From a virus: 64,000 nucleotides of DNA. The notes under the pieces were generated by a model that saw only the letters and a program-made list of their open reading frames with translations, did not search any database and was not told the origin of the DNA. A program made the position numbers and the translations under genes. This document shows positions 46,605-54,693 of this stretch, in pieces (position 1 is the stretch's first letter; each line of letters starts with the position of its first letter). The stretch spans positions 1 to 64,000 of IMG/VR virus record IMGVR_UViG_3300027734_000045; one strand, written 5' to 3'.

Positions 46605-46640
46605 GATTTTTAGACAAGTTATCATTTTGTTATAAAGTTG

Positions 46641-46825
46641 ATTCCGGCTTGAACTACGGTGAAAGTTCGCACTTCGATGAGAAGTTTTCTACTTTTTCTG
46701 AAGTCTTTCGATTTCAAAAAGTTCTAAGTTTTCTGCGAAAGCAAAAAGCTTGAAGAGAGTAGAGTTGAGATTTCTCTTTTCTTAGATTTCTGAAGTCTTC
46801 AGATTTTTCTTCGTTGAGAGAGTTA
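46641..46825. repeat. low-complexity polypyrimidine spacer
   Basis: Repeats of TTTCTGAAGTCTT(C/T) and related words without an ORF. It begins with attccggcttgaactacggtgaaagtt, which also starts the spacer at 47263. Confidence 0.7.
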
Positions 46826-46830
46826 AAAAG

Positions 46831-46856
46831 AATCGACCGCATTTCTGTGATCGATT
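46831..46856 (-). terminator. terminator of unit 2 (minus strand)
   Basis: Minus strand AATCGATC...GGTCGATT followed by CTTTTT, 16 bases after the stop of the gene at 46872. Confidence 0.75.
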
Positions 46857-46871
46857 TCTTCTCGCTTTCGC

Positions 46872-47144
46872 TTATTCCCAAATGCTCGAGAAGTCAGTTC
46901 TCTCTTTTTTGTTCGTCAAGACGATTTCTTGTCGAGTGATTGGATTTTTAGCAATGATTCCGTACTTGTATTTTGCATCTTCTCCAAAGACTTTGACGTT
47001 TGTTTCGATAACTTTGTACTTTGTTGAGAAGTAGAAGACTGTGTCTCCAACTTTCTTTTCTCCAAGTGAGAACATTGCTCTTGCCAACTTGTTTAATTCT
47101 GGATTGCTGTTGTAAAGTACGTTGTCTTTGATTACTTCGTTCAT
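46872..47144 (-). CDS. unknown protein, 90 residues (insulated unit 2)
   Basis: MNEVIKDNVLYNSNPELNKL, then GEKKVGDTVFYFSTKYKVIE: lysine-rich, beta-strand-rich, no cysteine. AAAGGAAAAGCGA ribosome site. Own promoter and terminator. Unknown. Confidence 0.6.
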   Translation of the reverse strand: MNEVIKDNVLYNSNPELNKLARAMFSLGEKKVGDTVFYFSTKYKVIETNVKVFGEDAKYKYGIIAKNPITRQEIVLTNKKERTDFSSIWE

Positions 47145-47186
47145 TCGCTTTTCCTTTTGTCGTTTATTTATTTTTGGTACATAATC

Positions 47187-47228
47187 ATTATAACATGAAC
47201 TTAGCAAAAATACTGCACATTTAGCAAA
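47187..47228 (-). promoter_or_regulatory. minus-strand promoter module copy (drives 47144)
   Basis: Minus strand: TTTGCTAAATGTGCAGTATT, then TTCATGTTATAATGATT; TATAAT at 47192-47187. TTATAACAAAATGATAAC lies further upstream (about 47258-47240). Confidence 0.82.
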
Positions 47229-47262
47229 GATTTTCTACTTGTTATCATTTTGTTATAATCAC

Positions 47263-48130
47263 TATTCCGGCTTGAACTACGGTGAAAGTTTGCGGTAAAA
47301 GCTCACACTCTCTGAAGTTTCTGAAGTTTCTGAAGTTTCTGAAGTCTTCAGATTTCGCTTTCACTTTTGAGCTCTCTGTCGAAAGCAAAGTTGCGATTTT
47401 GAGTTCTCTGTCGAAAGCTGAGATTTTGTTTAGAGCTCTCAATCGAAAGCTGAGATTCATTTTTCTCTCTCTGTCGATTTCTTAGTTTCGATTTAGATCT
47501 CTTTATCAAAAGTAGAGATTCGATTTCTGAAGTCTTTAGAGTTCTTTAGATTTCTTTCGATTTCTTAGAAGTTTCTAAAGTCTTCAGATTTTCGATTTTG
47601 TTTTTAGATTTCTCTTTCGATTTCTGAAGTCTTTAGATTCTTTAGATTCTTTAGAAGATTTTCTAAGTTTTCTAAAGTTTTCTGAAGTTTCTAAAGTTCT
47701 CTGAAGTTTTTCTTTCGCTACTAAAGTTCTCTGAAGTTTCTAAAGTTCTCTAAAGTCTTTCGATTTCTTAGAAGTTTCTAAAGTCTTTCGATTTCTCTTT
47801 CGATTTCTGAAGTCTTTCGATTTCTGCTTTTCTCTTTTGACTTCTCTTTTGATTTCTGAAGTTTTTAGATTTCTTCAAAGTCTCTGAAGTCTTTAGATTC
47901 GTTTAGTTGATTGCGGTAAATGATTGCGGTGAATTCGAACTCTCTTCAAAGTTTCTGAAGTCTTTCGATTTCTGAAGTCTTCAGATTTTTGATTTTAGTT
48001 TTTCGATTTCTGAAGTCTTCAGATTTCTTTCGCAACTTTAGATTTCTTTAGATTTCTTTCGCAACTTTAGATTTCTTTCGCAACTTTAGATTTCTGTTTT
48101 TCTTTTTCTCTTTCTCTTTAGAGTTAAGAA
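47263..48130. repeat. 870-bp low-complexity spacer of short degenerate repeats
   Basis: Words such as TTTCTGAAGTCTTCAGATTT, GAAGTTTCTGAAG, TTTCGATTTCT and CTCTGTCGAAAGCTGAGATT recur with variations. The plus strand is pyrimidine-biased. There is no frame with a start, ribosome site and plausible composition. It lies outside the promoter-terminator units. Confidence 0.8.
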
Positions 48131-48134
48131 AGAA

Positions 48135-48156
48135 GCGACCGTTTTTCAACGATCGC
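48135..48156 (-). terminator. terminator of unit 1 (minus strand)
   Basis: Minus strand GCGA-CGTT...AACG-TCGC followed by TTCTTTCTT, 25 bases after the stop of the gene at 48181. Confidence 0.75.
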
Positions 48157-48180
48157 AACTTTTGTTGAGTGATTTCTTAC

Positions 48181-48426
48181 TTACACAACGTAAGCAAGAA
48201 CGTATCCACCATTCAATTTCTCTTGAACTTTTTCTTGAGCGATTGAAAGTGCACTTTGGTTTGAGTAAGCGTTTACAACTTTGTTCTGTCTCTGTGATTT
48301 CTCTGCCATTCCCCAAGACATTGAAACTTTATTATCAACAACGATTACTTCATAGATTTTCTTCTTGCCATTTAGTCCACGGTTTCCGTCACTGACCTTT
48401 AGTAGACACCATTTCTTTTCGTTCAT
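48181..48426 (-). CDS. WGR-domain-like protein, paralogue of 28051 (insulated unit 1)
   Basis: 81 residues: KKWCLLKVSDGNRGLNGKKK, IYEVIVVDNKVSMSWGMAEK, and an end NGGYVLAY. It aligns over its full length with the protein at 28051-28296 (K-W-LL..SDG.RG.NGKKK.YE..V.DN....SWGMAEKS). AAAGGAAAAAA ribosome site. Nucleic-acid binding is inferred from the WGR similarity. Confidence 0.65.
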   Translation of the reverse strand: MNEKKWCLLKVSDGNRGLNGKKKIYEVIVVDNKVSMSWGMAEKSQRQNKVVNAYSNQSALSIAQEKVQEKLNGGYVLAYVV

Positions 48427-48474
48427 TTTTTTCCTTTTGTCGTTTTGTCGTTTATTTATTTTTGGTACATAATC

Positions 48475-48515
48475 ATTATACACTATTTTTAGCAAAATAG
48501 CTGCACTTTAGCAAA
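48475..48515 (-). promoter_or_regulatory. minus-strand promoter module copy (drives 48426)
   Basis: Minus strand: TTTGCTAAAGTGCAGC, then AATAGTGTATAATGATT; TATAAT at 48480-48475. Confidence 0.78.
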
Positions 48516-48559
48516 GATTTTTGCTAAGTTATCACTTTGTTATAAAGAGTTATTTTGCG

Positions 48560-49010
48560 GTGATTTGCGGTGATTTCTTGATTTTTCTCGTATTTTTGAA
48601 CAAATGTTCAGGTCGCTAAGATTCATTATAATCAACTGTCTTTTGTTCTTGACTTTGATTTCTCTTTGTCATTTTGTGGAGCAATTCTGGGCGACATGAC
48701 AAAAGGGCACAAAAAGCTACAATGAGCGCAAAGTCTCTTCTTTTCTCAATTTCTCACTTTCTTCGCACTCTCTCACTCTCACTCACTTTCGTCGACTTTC
48801 TCTTCTTTTCTCTCGCTCTCGCTTTCTCTCACTCTCTCACTCTCACTTTCTCTCGCTATTTTTCTCTCGCTCTCGCTCTCGCTCTCTTCTTCTCTCACTT
48901 TGGCTCACACAAAAGCTCACGCAAAAGCGAAAGACTTTTCGACTTCTCGCTCTCTTCTTCTCTCACTCTAAGCGCTTTCATGAGCTTCTTTTTTCTTTAG
49001 AGAGTCTCGG
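48560..49010. repeat. CTCTCA/CTCGCT low-complexity region
   Basis: Long runs of CTCTCA, CTCGCT and CACTTTC words between the minus-strand block and the plus-strand structural genes. No supported gene; the one long frame has only Leu/Ser/Phe repeats. Confidence 0.75.
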
Positions 49011-49011
49011 C

Positions 49012-49164
49012 TGTGTGGAGTGAGCGCAGTTATAAAAATGTTATCATTAGAGTTGTGTGGAGTGAGAGAAGTCGTGTGATTGTGTGGTGTGGAGTGTAAT
49101 GAGAAAGTTATAATTGGTCGGTTTGGTGATTCGGGTCTCTGTTTGGGTCGGTTTGGTGATTCGG
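49012..49164. repeat. direct repeats: TGTGTGGAGTG (three) and GGTCGGTTTGGTGATTCGG (two)
   Basis: TGTGTGGAGTGAG at about 49012 and 49054, with a shorter copy near 49087. The 19-base GGTCGGTTTGGTGATTCGG is at 49116-49134 and again at 49146-49164 (30 bases apart). Such iterated sites are typical of operators or replication initiator sites. Confidence 0.75.
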
Positions 49165-49295
49165 TGGAGACGTTTTCAAGAAGCTCACACACTAACCGCA
49201 ACCCTCTCTTTCACCAAAGACACCTAACCTTACTGTACTGCTTCCTCTCCTCTGTACACAACCTCTCCGCCGTAGTCAGTTGTACACTCGCATGA

Positions 49296-49301
49296 TACAG
49301 T
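49296..49301 (+). promoter_or_regulatory. promoter -10 for leaderless start of 49309
   Basis: TGATACAGT with TACAGT at 49296-49301 puts the transcript start at about the ATG of 49309, which has no ribosome site. Confidence 0.45.
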
Positions 49302-49308
49302 ATCTCGC

Positions 49309-49809
49309 ATGGAAGATAAGGCGAGAGTCGCGGCGCGAGGTCAGGCGCTCCCTCCCTCGGAGGCGAGCCTGCTCGCCGGTCTGCAACCGCGAGCCGTAAG
49401 GCAGCGCTGCGCGGACCTCTATAAGGCTGGGTGGACGCTTGACGCGATAGGCAACGCGCTCGTTCCGCCGCGTGGTCGCTCCACCGTTCGGTCGTGGGTC
49501 GCAAAGAGCACCTCAACACTCAAGGAGACACTTCCTCCTCTTCCTCTACCAACTGCCCGTCCGGCTCATAAAAGTGCACCCACGACCCATCCAGGTATCC
49601 CCGAGGCCACGGTCTCCCGAATACGAGAACTGGCTCCGCTTGCCCGGCATTACCGTTCTAGAACGGCGTCCACCTCAACGGCGGCCCGCGCGAACACTGA
49701 GCTAACCGCTCTCTGTCTTAGTTTACACGCCAGCGGCGTGACCACCGCTGAACTAGCCCGTGCCGCGGGAGTGACGTACCGTGCAATGGCACGCCGTCTT
49801 GGAAGATAA
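49309..49809 (+). CDS. two-HTH protein, paralogue of 43610 and 7535
   Basis: 166 residues. An N-terminal HTH (RCADLYKAGWTLDAIGNALV) and a C-terminal one (GVTTAELARAAGVTYRAMAR) preceded by LAPLARHYRSRTASTS. The C-terminal domain is shared with the proteins at 7535 and 43610. Higher GC codon use than those. It starts the structural operon and may be the true small terminase subunit or an operon regulator. Confidence 0.65.
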   Translation: MEDKARVAARGQALPPSEASLLAGLQPRAVRQRCADLYKAGWTLDAIGNALVPPRGRSTVRSWVAKSTSTLKETLPPLPLPTARPAHKSAPTTHPGIPEATVSRIRELAPLARHYRSRTASTSTAARANTELTALCLSLHASGVTTAELARAAGVTYRAMARRLGR

Positions 49810-49824
49810 AGGAGAAAATAAAGG

Positions 49825-50202
49825 GTGAGAATTCTACAGGACACCTTTCCAGCGCTGGTCTCAGTTGCTGGAAGTCCACCGCCCGCTGGGGAGACAATTC
49901 CTCCCGGCTCAAGAAAGTATCGCGCCAAGGTTGTTGACCGCGCGAGAGTTATCGTCACCGCGGACCGAGTTATCATTGCCGTTGACGGCACCAGCGACGA
50001 AGGTCCGCTTATCGTCTTTAGTCAGCCGTACTCTGCCGGGAACTTTGTCAAGGCAGGCAACGCGGATAACGCGTCAACGGTTATCACCGACAACGGAGCG
50101 TACGTCTCCTTCTCGCGAGGACAGGACTGCGCCTGCGGCTCACGTCTTCGCGGCTGGAACCCGTTTAGAGCCATAAGCTCAAGCAGAGACCCACAGGTGT
50201 AG
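49825..50202 (+). CDS. unknown structural-operon protein, 125 residues
   Basis: GTG start after GGAGAAAATAAAG. Beta-rich (RARVIVTADRVIIAVDGTSD), then CACGSRLRGWNPFRAI near the end, a motif found in small phage proteins around portal genes. Function unknown. Confidence 0.6.
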   Translation: MRILQDTFPALVSVAGSPPPAGETIPPGSRKYRAKVVDRARVIVTADRVIIAVDGTSDEGPLIVFSQPYSAGNFVKAGNADNASTVITDNGAYVSFSRGQDCACGSRLRGWNPFRAISSSRDPQV

Positions 50203-50203
50203 A

Positions 50204-50494
50204 GTGCAGGACCTAGTAGAACTAATAGTCTTAGCCCTCGCTGTTTTTCGCGTGACCCGGCTCGTCACCACGGACTATATAACTGAGCCAATTCGAAACT
50301 TTATCTGGAAACGCTTCCCGCCGGAGTCCACGAAAACAGGTTATCTATTCACCTGCGACTGGTGCACGTCAATCTGGGTTTCGTCACTGTTTGCGATTCC
50401 TTATACGATAGTTCCAACGGAGACCGTGGCGGTTTCGCTCATACCAGCGTTGTCTGCAGTCGCCTCCATAATAGCCGCGCGAGTTGATAGATGA
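50204..50494 (+). CDS. DUF1360-like membrane protein
   Basis: 96 residues from a GTG. LVELIVLALAVFRVTRLVTT, GYLFTCDWCTSIWVSSLFAI and a last hydrophobic segment follow DUF1360 (FR.TRL...D.i..P.R......  G.L..C..C...W). Present in many phages of Gram-positives; role unknown. Confidence 0.75.
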   Translation: MQDLVELIVLALAVFRVTRLVTTDYITEPIRNFIWKRFPPESTKTGYLFTCDWCTSIWVSSLFAIPYTIVPTETVAVSLIPALSAVASIIAARVDR

Positions 50495-50533
50495 TGTCGA
50501 CCGTTCCGCAATCTAAAGACGAGGAGTTAACCA

Positions 50534-52267
50534 TTGGGTGTATTTAGCCGAGAGCCACAGCCGCTTCGTGCAAGTGGCGCGACAGGCCGCATAGCTCCTC
50601 CGTCTATCCTGTCTACCACCTTTGGCAATGGATACCAAAGTCTTCCGTACTCAGCTCCTCGAGGTCTAACTGCCGCTGCCGCGCAGATAAGACTAAACGA
50701 TAAGGGAGAGGCCGAGCAGTTCAAGGCTCGTCGCGCAACCGCGGTATCCGCCTGGCAAAACGAGGCGTGGGAATACTACGACGCAATCGGTGAAATCAAG
50801 TACGCCTTTAATCTAGTTTCCTCCGTCGTAAGCCGCATTCGTCTATACGTGGCCGTTGTCGAAAACCCGGCCCAGACTCCAGTTGCAGTTAGAAGTGCCG
50901 CCAGCGTTGACGGTCGACTAGCCGGAGCCGCCGAGCGCGCGCTTGACCGTCTGAACTCAGCGTATGGAGGACAGGCAGGTCTTCTCAGAGACGCGGCACT
51001 AAACCTGTCCGTCACTGGAGAGTGCTATCTTGTTCAAATTCCAGAGCGCCTAGGTTCCGGTATCCCTGAGAGCTGGGACATCCGCTCAACCGACGAGCTC
51101 CTAATCGACTCAAGAGGAAACTACGCGATCGCGCCAAGACGCGACCTCACCGTAGCTACCGGAGGCGGAGATAAGAAGGGGATTATCCAGCTGCCGACCA
51201 ACGCATTTGTTGGCAGAATCTGGCGTGCACATCCGCGCTACTCAGAGGAGGCCGACAGTTCTCTACGCGGTCTGCTAGACATGTGTGCCGAACTACTACT
51301 TCTAAACCGCACCTTCCGTGCAACGGCGCGTTCCCGTCTGAACGCTGGTGCGCTCTATCTCCCAGACGGCCTAAGCGTCGCGGCTGGACCAGACCCTAAC
51401 TATCCTTACGATGACCCGGACGGTCTGACCGACGCTCCGACTCCTGAGGAGATGCAGGACGAGTTCGAGGACCAACTTGTTGACGCGATGACCACTCCTA
51501 TTAGAGATGAAGATTCTGCCTCAGCGGTTGTTCCACTTATTATTCGTGGTCCTGCGGAACTTGGCGACAAGATTAAGCAGTTTAAATTTGAACGCTCATT
51601 TGACCCGGCGTTGGCAGAGCGCTCAGACCGCGTTCTTGAGAGAATCCTTCAGGGACTAGACGTTCCAAAGGACGTGGTCACTGGACTTGCCAACGTAAAG
51701 TATTCAAACGCGCTGCAGATTGATGAGGCACTTTACAAGGCACACATCGAACCGATGATGCTGCTTATCGCGGATGCCATTACCGTTGTCTATCTTCGTC
51801 CTTATCTTATTGCAAATGGATTTGACGCGGTTGACGTCAATAGACTGGTTATCTGGTATGACCCGTCTCTAGTCGCAACCCGCAACGACCGCGCGATGGA
51901 CGCGGACGCAGGATTCGACCGCATGGCAGTTTCATTCGAAACATGGAGACGCGCGCACGGATTCTCAGACGCAGACGCTCCAAGTCCAACTGAGCTTGGT
52001 CTACGTCTACTTGTCGAGAAGGGCGCGATTACTCCTGAGCTAAGCGAGGCCCTGCTGAACGCGGTCGCACCTGACATCATGAAGGCTGCCCGTGATGCCT
52101 CACAGGCAACGAGCGTTGCGCCAATTCCAGACATGGTAAACCAGATGCTTAGCGGACAGGCTCCAGCAGCACCAGCAGCTCCAGCAGCAGAGCCAATCGC
52201 GCCAGCAGACGCAGCGCCGCCTCCACCCGAGGAAGCTCCACCAGGATTAGCAGAACCAATAGTATAG
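50534..52267 (+). CDS. portal protein
   Basis: 577 residues from a TTG after GAGGAGTTAACCA. AWQNEAWEYYDAIGEIKYAF and the central LLLLNRTFRATARSRLNAGA and FKFERSFDPALAERSDRVLE...ILQGLDVPKDVVTGL are typical of phage portals. It forms the dodecameric DNA gate at the head vertex. The C-terminus is a proline/alanine-rich tail. Follows small packaging-type genes and precedes the Dps fusion by 14 bases. Confidence 0.88.
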   Translation: MGVFSREPQPLRASGATGRIAPPSILSTTFGNGYQSLPYSAPRGLTAAAAQIRLNDKGEAEQFKARRATAVSAWQNEAWEYYDAIGEIKYAFNLVSSVVSRIRLYVAVVENPAQTPVAVRSAASVDGRLAGAAERALDRLNSAYGGQAGLLRDAALNLSVTGECYLVQIPERLGSGIPESWDIRSTDELLIDSRGNYAIAPRRDLTVATGGGDKKGIIQLPTNAFVGRIWRAHPRYSEEADSSLRGLLDMCAELLLLNRTFRATARSRLNAGALYLPDGLSVAAGPDPNYPYDDPDGLTDAPTPEEMQDEFEDQLVDAMTTPIRDEDSASAVVPLIIRGPAELGDKIKQFKFERSFDPALAERSDRVLERILQGLDVPKDVVTGLANVKYSNALQIDEALYKAHIEPMMLLIADAITVVYLRPYLIANGFDAVDVNRLVIWYDPSLVATRNDRAMDADAGFDRMAVSFETWRRAHGFSDADAPSPTELGLRLLVEKGAITPELSEALLNAVAPDIMKAARDASQATSVAPIPDMVNQMLSGQAPAAPAAPAAEPIAPADAAPPPPEEAPPGLAEPIV

Positions 52268-52281
52268 GAAAAGGAACATAA

Positions 52282-54693
52282 ATGCTTGACATTCTCCCGG
52301 ACGACCCGCTGGGTAGGGAAGAGCTTGCCGACGCGCTAGCCGAGACCTTATCTAACGTAGTTGTCTTTCAATACATGGCTCACGGTTTCCACTGGAACGT
52401 AAAGGGTCCGCACTTTGCTCAGTTCCACGAGTTCTTTGGAGAAATCTACGAGGACGCTCAAGGTTCAGAGGACGACCTAGCCGAAAACATTAGAAGAATC
52501 GGATACGACGCTCCGTCTGCGTTGCCACAGTTCATGGCACTATCAAACGTTCAATACGTTGAGTGTTCAAGTGACCCGCTAGAGATGAGCCAGGTTCTAC
52601 TGGAGGCCAACTCAGTTGTAATCGACTCGCTAAATGGTACGTTCACAATCGCCAACGCGATAAATGAACAAGGAGTTGCAAACCTAATCGCCGAGCGCAT
52701 CGACATGCACAAGAAATGGCAGTGGCAGCTAATCTCTACGCTAGGTCTTGACGAAAAGTCAATGGGAAAATCTAAGGCTGAATCTCCTTTAGAAGTATCG
52801 GACCACGATTACTCGTTGTTCGAAACGGACGTTCAGCCAGAAGAAGTTTTTGTTCCAACAACGGCTGCGGTTGGAAAAATAGTCTCAGAGGAGCAGGACC
52901 TAGCACAGGCTCTTCTTGACATCGCAAATAAGTATGGAAAGTTTAACGAAGACGATACCGGTATCTGGGCTGGGTACACTCCAGCGGCAGAAAACGAAGT
53001 TGCAGCCATTGGCGTCAAGTGCAGCAACTGCGTTCTTTATCGTGGCGGCTCAGAATGTGCAATCATCTCTGCTGAAGTAGAGCCTGAAGGCAAGTGCCGC
53101 TTTGCGGTAATTCCAGATGGCGTAGTTAGTTTAGACGAAAATCCTATAGAGAAGATGTTTTCTAAGCCACCTTACCTAGCTCAGGACGAGCTAAAGCAAA
53201 AGGTAGAAGACCTAGACGACTACGAGGAAGAATACCTAAACATCTCTGATTTGATTCCAACTCAGACTCATCTAGACCCAAGTAAGTTTAAGGACGCTCG
53301 CTCAATCACGAAGCCGGTAATCGTTTACGAAGACGCCGACGGATATAAGTTAGTTGACGGACATCATAGATGCGCTTCTAAGGCCATCGCAGGTGAAACT
53401 AAGATTATGGCAAGGGTCTACAGAGGTTTAGTAGCGGCAGCTTCATTGTTTACCGCGATACCAATAAGTCCTGACGACATAGAGCTTTCAGCCGATGGCC
53501 CTTGCTGGGACGGCTATGAGCAAATCGGCATGAAGATGAAGAACGGCAAGAAGGTTCCTAACTGCGTTCCGATAAACGCCGCCGCGACTGAGTTCGCTGC
53601 AACTGAAGATTCCTGTCCACCTGCCACTAGAGACATCGTTCTAAACGTCACCAACAGACAGAACGCCATCGACAACGTTGGCTACGGACCACTAAACCCA
53701 CTCGAGCCAAACGACGAGTTCTGGCAGGAGAAGGCAGACCGCTGGAAGACAACCCCAGAAGAGTCAAAGAAAAGCATTTGCGGAAACTGTGTATTCTTCG
53801 TGAGAACACCGAGCATGCTTAATTGCATTGAAGGCGGACTTGCCGAGGGTGGCTCAGGAGAACAAAACGCCTGGGACGCAATCGACAAAGCAGAGCTAGG
53901 CTACTGCGAAGCGCTTGACTTCAAGTGCGCTGCGTCTAGAACATGCAACGCGTGGGCAGCTGGTGGACCAATCACCGAGGAAAAGAGCTCTACTGAGACG
54001 TCAGACGACACCGTCAGCTACTCACCTGCCGACGCTCGCAACGCAGTCTACGCGTCTGGTTCTAAGCCTGCGCCAAAGAAGGACCGCATAAAAGGTTCTA
54101 AGAAAAACGCCCCAGGCTCTGCTAAGAACAAGAAAAAGGTAATAACCTTTTCAAAGGAAGTAGAGGCCTCTCTTCGCAAGAAGGTCACAGACCACAACGC
54201 TAAAGCGAAGACCGAGGGTCGTCAGGCAACATTGCCAATGCTAAAGGCCGTTTACCGCCGAGGAGCCGGAGCGTACTCAAGTTCTCATAGACCAAACATC
54301 TCTCGCGCAGCCTGGGCAATGGCAAGAGTAAACGCTTTCCTACACCTGCTCAAGACAGGTAAGCCTGCTAGCGTGAAGTACACCCAAGACAACGATCTAC
54401 TTCCAGCTAAGCATCCAAAAGCTCCAGGCGCGATTACCGCAAGTATTTTTAGCGAGCTTGCCGTTGAGCTTAAGGAAGAAAATGAATACGCGTCTCCAGA
54501 ACATGCTATATTTGCACTAGCAGAGTTCTCGGGAATGGGTTACGAGATTATTCCTGCACTTCGCGCAAGCTGGGCAAGAGCTGTTAAAAACGACGAAACA
54601 CCTTACAAACGAGCAATGAACCTTGCCACAAAGTTGTACAATAGTAATGACGCTGACCTGCTACCAGCAGATAAGAAAGGCACCTTAGAGTGA
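52282..54693 (+). CDS. fusion protein: Dps-like ferritin domain + Cys-rich parts + ParB-like domain + phage C-terminal domain
   Basis: 803 residues. Residues 1-155 are Dps-like: HWNVKGPHFAQFH (two His 12 apart), then EDDLAE with Asp 15 residues after the second His and Glu 4 later, the exact spacing of the E. coli ferroxidase ligands. About 243-275 is CSNCVLYRGG...C...GKCRF. About 317-385 is ParB-like (NISDLIPTQ, VDGHHRCASKAIAG). About 405-566 holds two more Cys-rich parts (GNCVFFVRT, CEALDFKCAASRTC). About 640-710 is AVYRRGAGAYSSSHRP and YTQDNDLLP, common in phage head genes. Likely a virion protein; iron oxidation is inferred from residues only. Confidence 0.8.
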   Translation: MLDILPDDPLGREELADALAETLSNVVVFQYMAHGFHWNVKGPHFAQFHEFFGEIYEDAQGSEDDLAENIRRIGYDAPSALPQFMALSNVQYVECSSDPLEMSQVLLEANSVVIDSLNGTFTIANAINEQGVANLIAERIDMHKKWQWQLISTLGLDEKSMGKSKAESPLEVSDHDYSLFETDVQPEEVFVPTTAAVGKIVSEEQDLAQALLDIANKYGKFNEDDTGIWAGYTPAAENEVAAIGVKCSNCVLYRGGSECAIISAEVEPEGKCRFAVIPDGVVSLDENPIEKMFSKPPYLAQDELKQKVEDLDDYEEEYLNISDLIPTQTHLDPSKFKDARSITKPVIVYEDADGYKLVDGHHRCASKAIAGETKIMARVYRGLVAAASLFTAIPISPDDIELSADGPCWDGYEQIGMKMKNGKKVPNCVPINAAATEFAATEDSCPPATRDIVLNVTNRQNAIDNVGYGPLNPLEPNDEFWQEKADRWKTTPEESKKSICGNCVFFVRTPSMLNCIEGGLAEGGSGEQNAWDAIDKAELGYCEALDFKCAASRTCNAWAAGGPITEEKSSTETSDDTVSYSPADARNAVYASGSKPAPKKDRIKGSKKNAPGSAKNKKKVITFSKEVEASLRKKVTDHNAKAKTEGRQATLPMLKAVYRRGAGAYSSSHRPNISRAAWAMARVNAFLHLLKTGKPASVKYTQDNDLLPAKHPKAPGAITASIFSELAVELKEENEYASPEHAIFALAEFSGMGYEIIPALRASWARAVKNDETPYKRAMNLATKLYNSNDADLLPADKKGTLE

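Noticed and set aside
48674-49000. 108-residue ORF rich in Leu, Ser and Phe
   Set aside because: Product of low-complexity CTCTCA repeats; composition looks like a membrane protein by chance.
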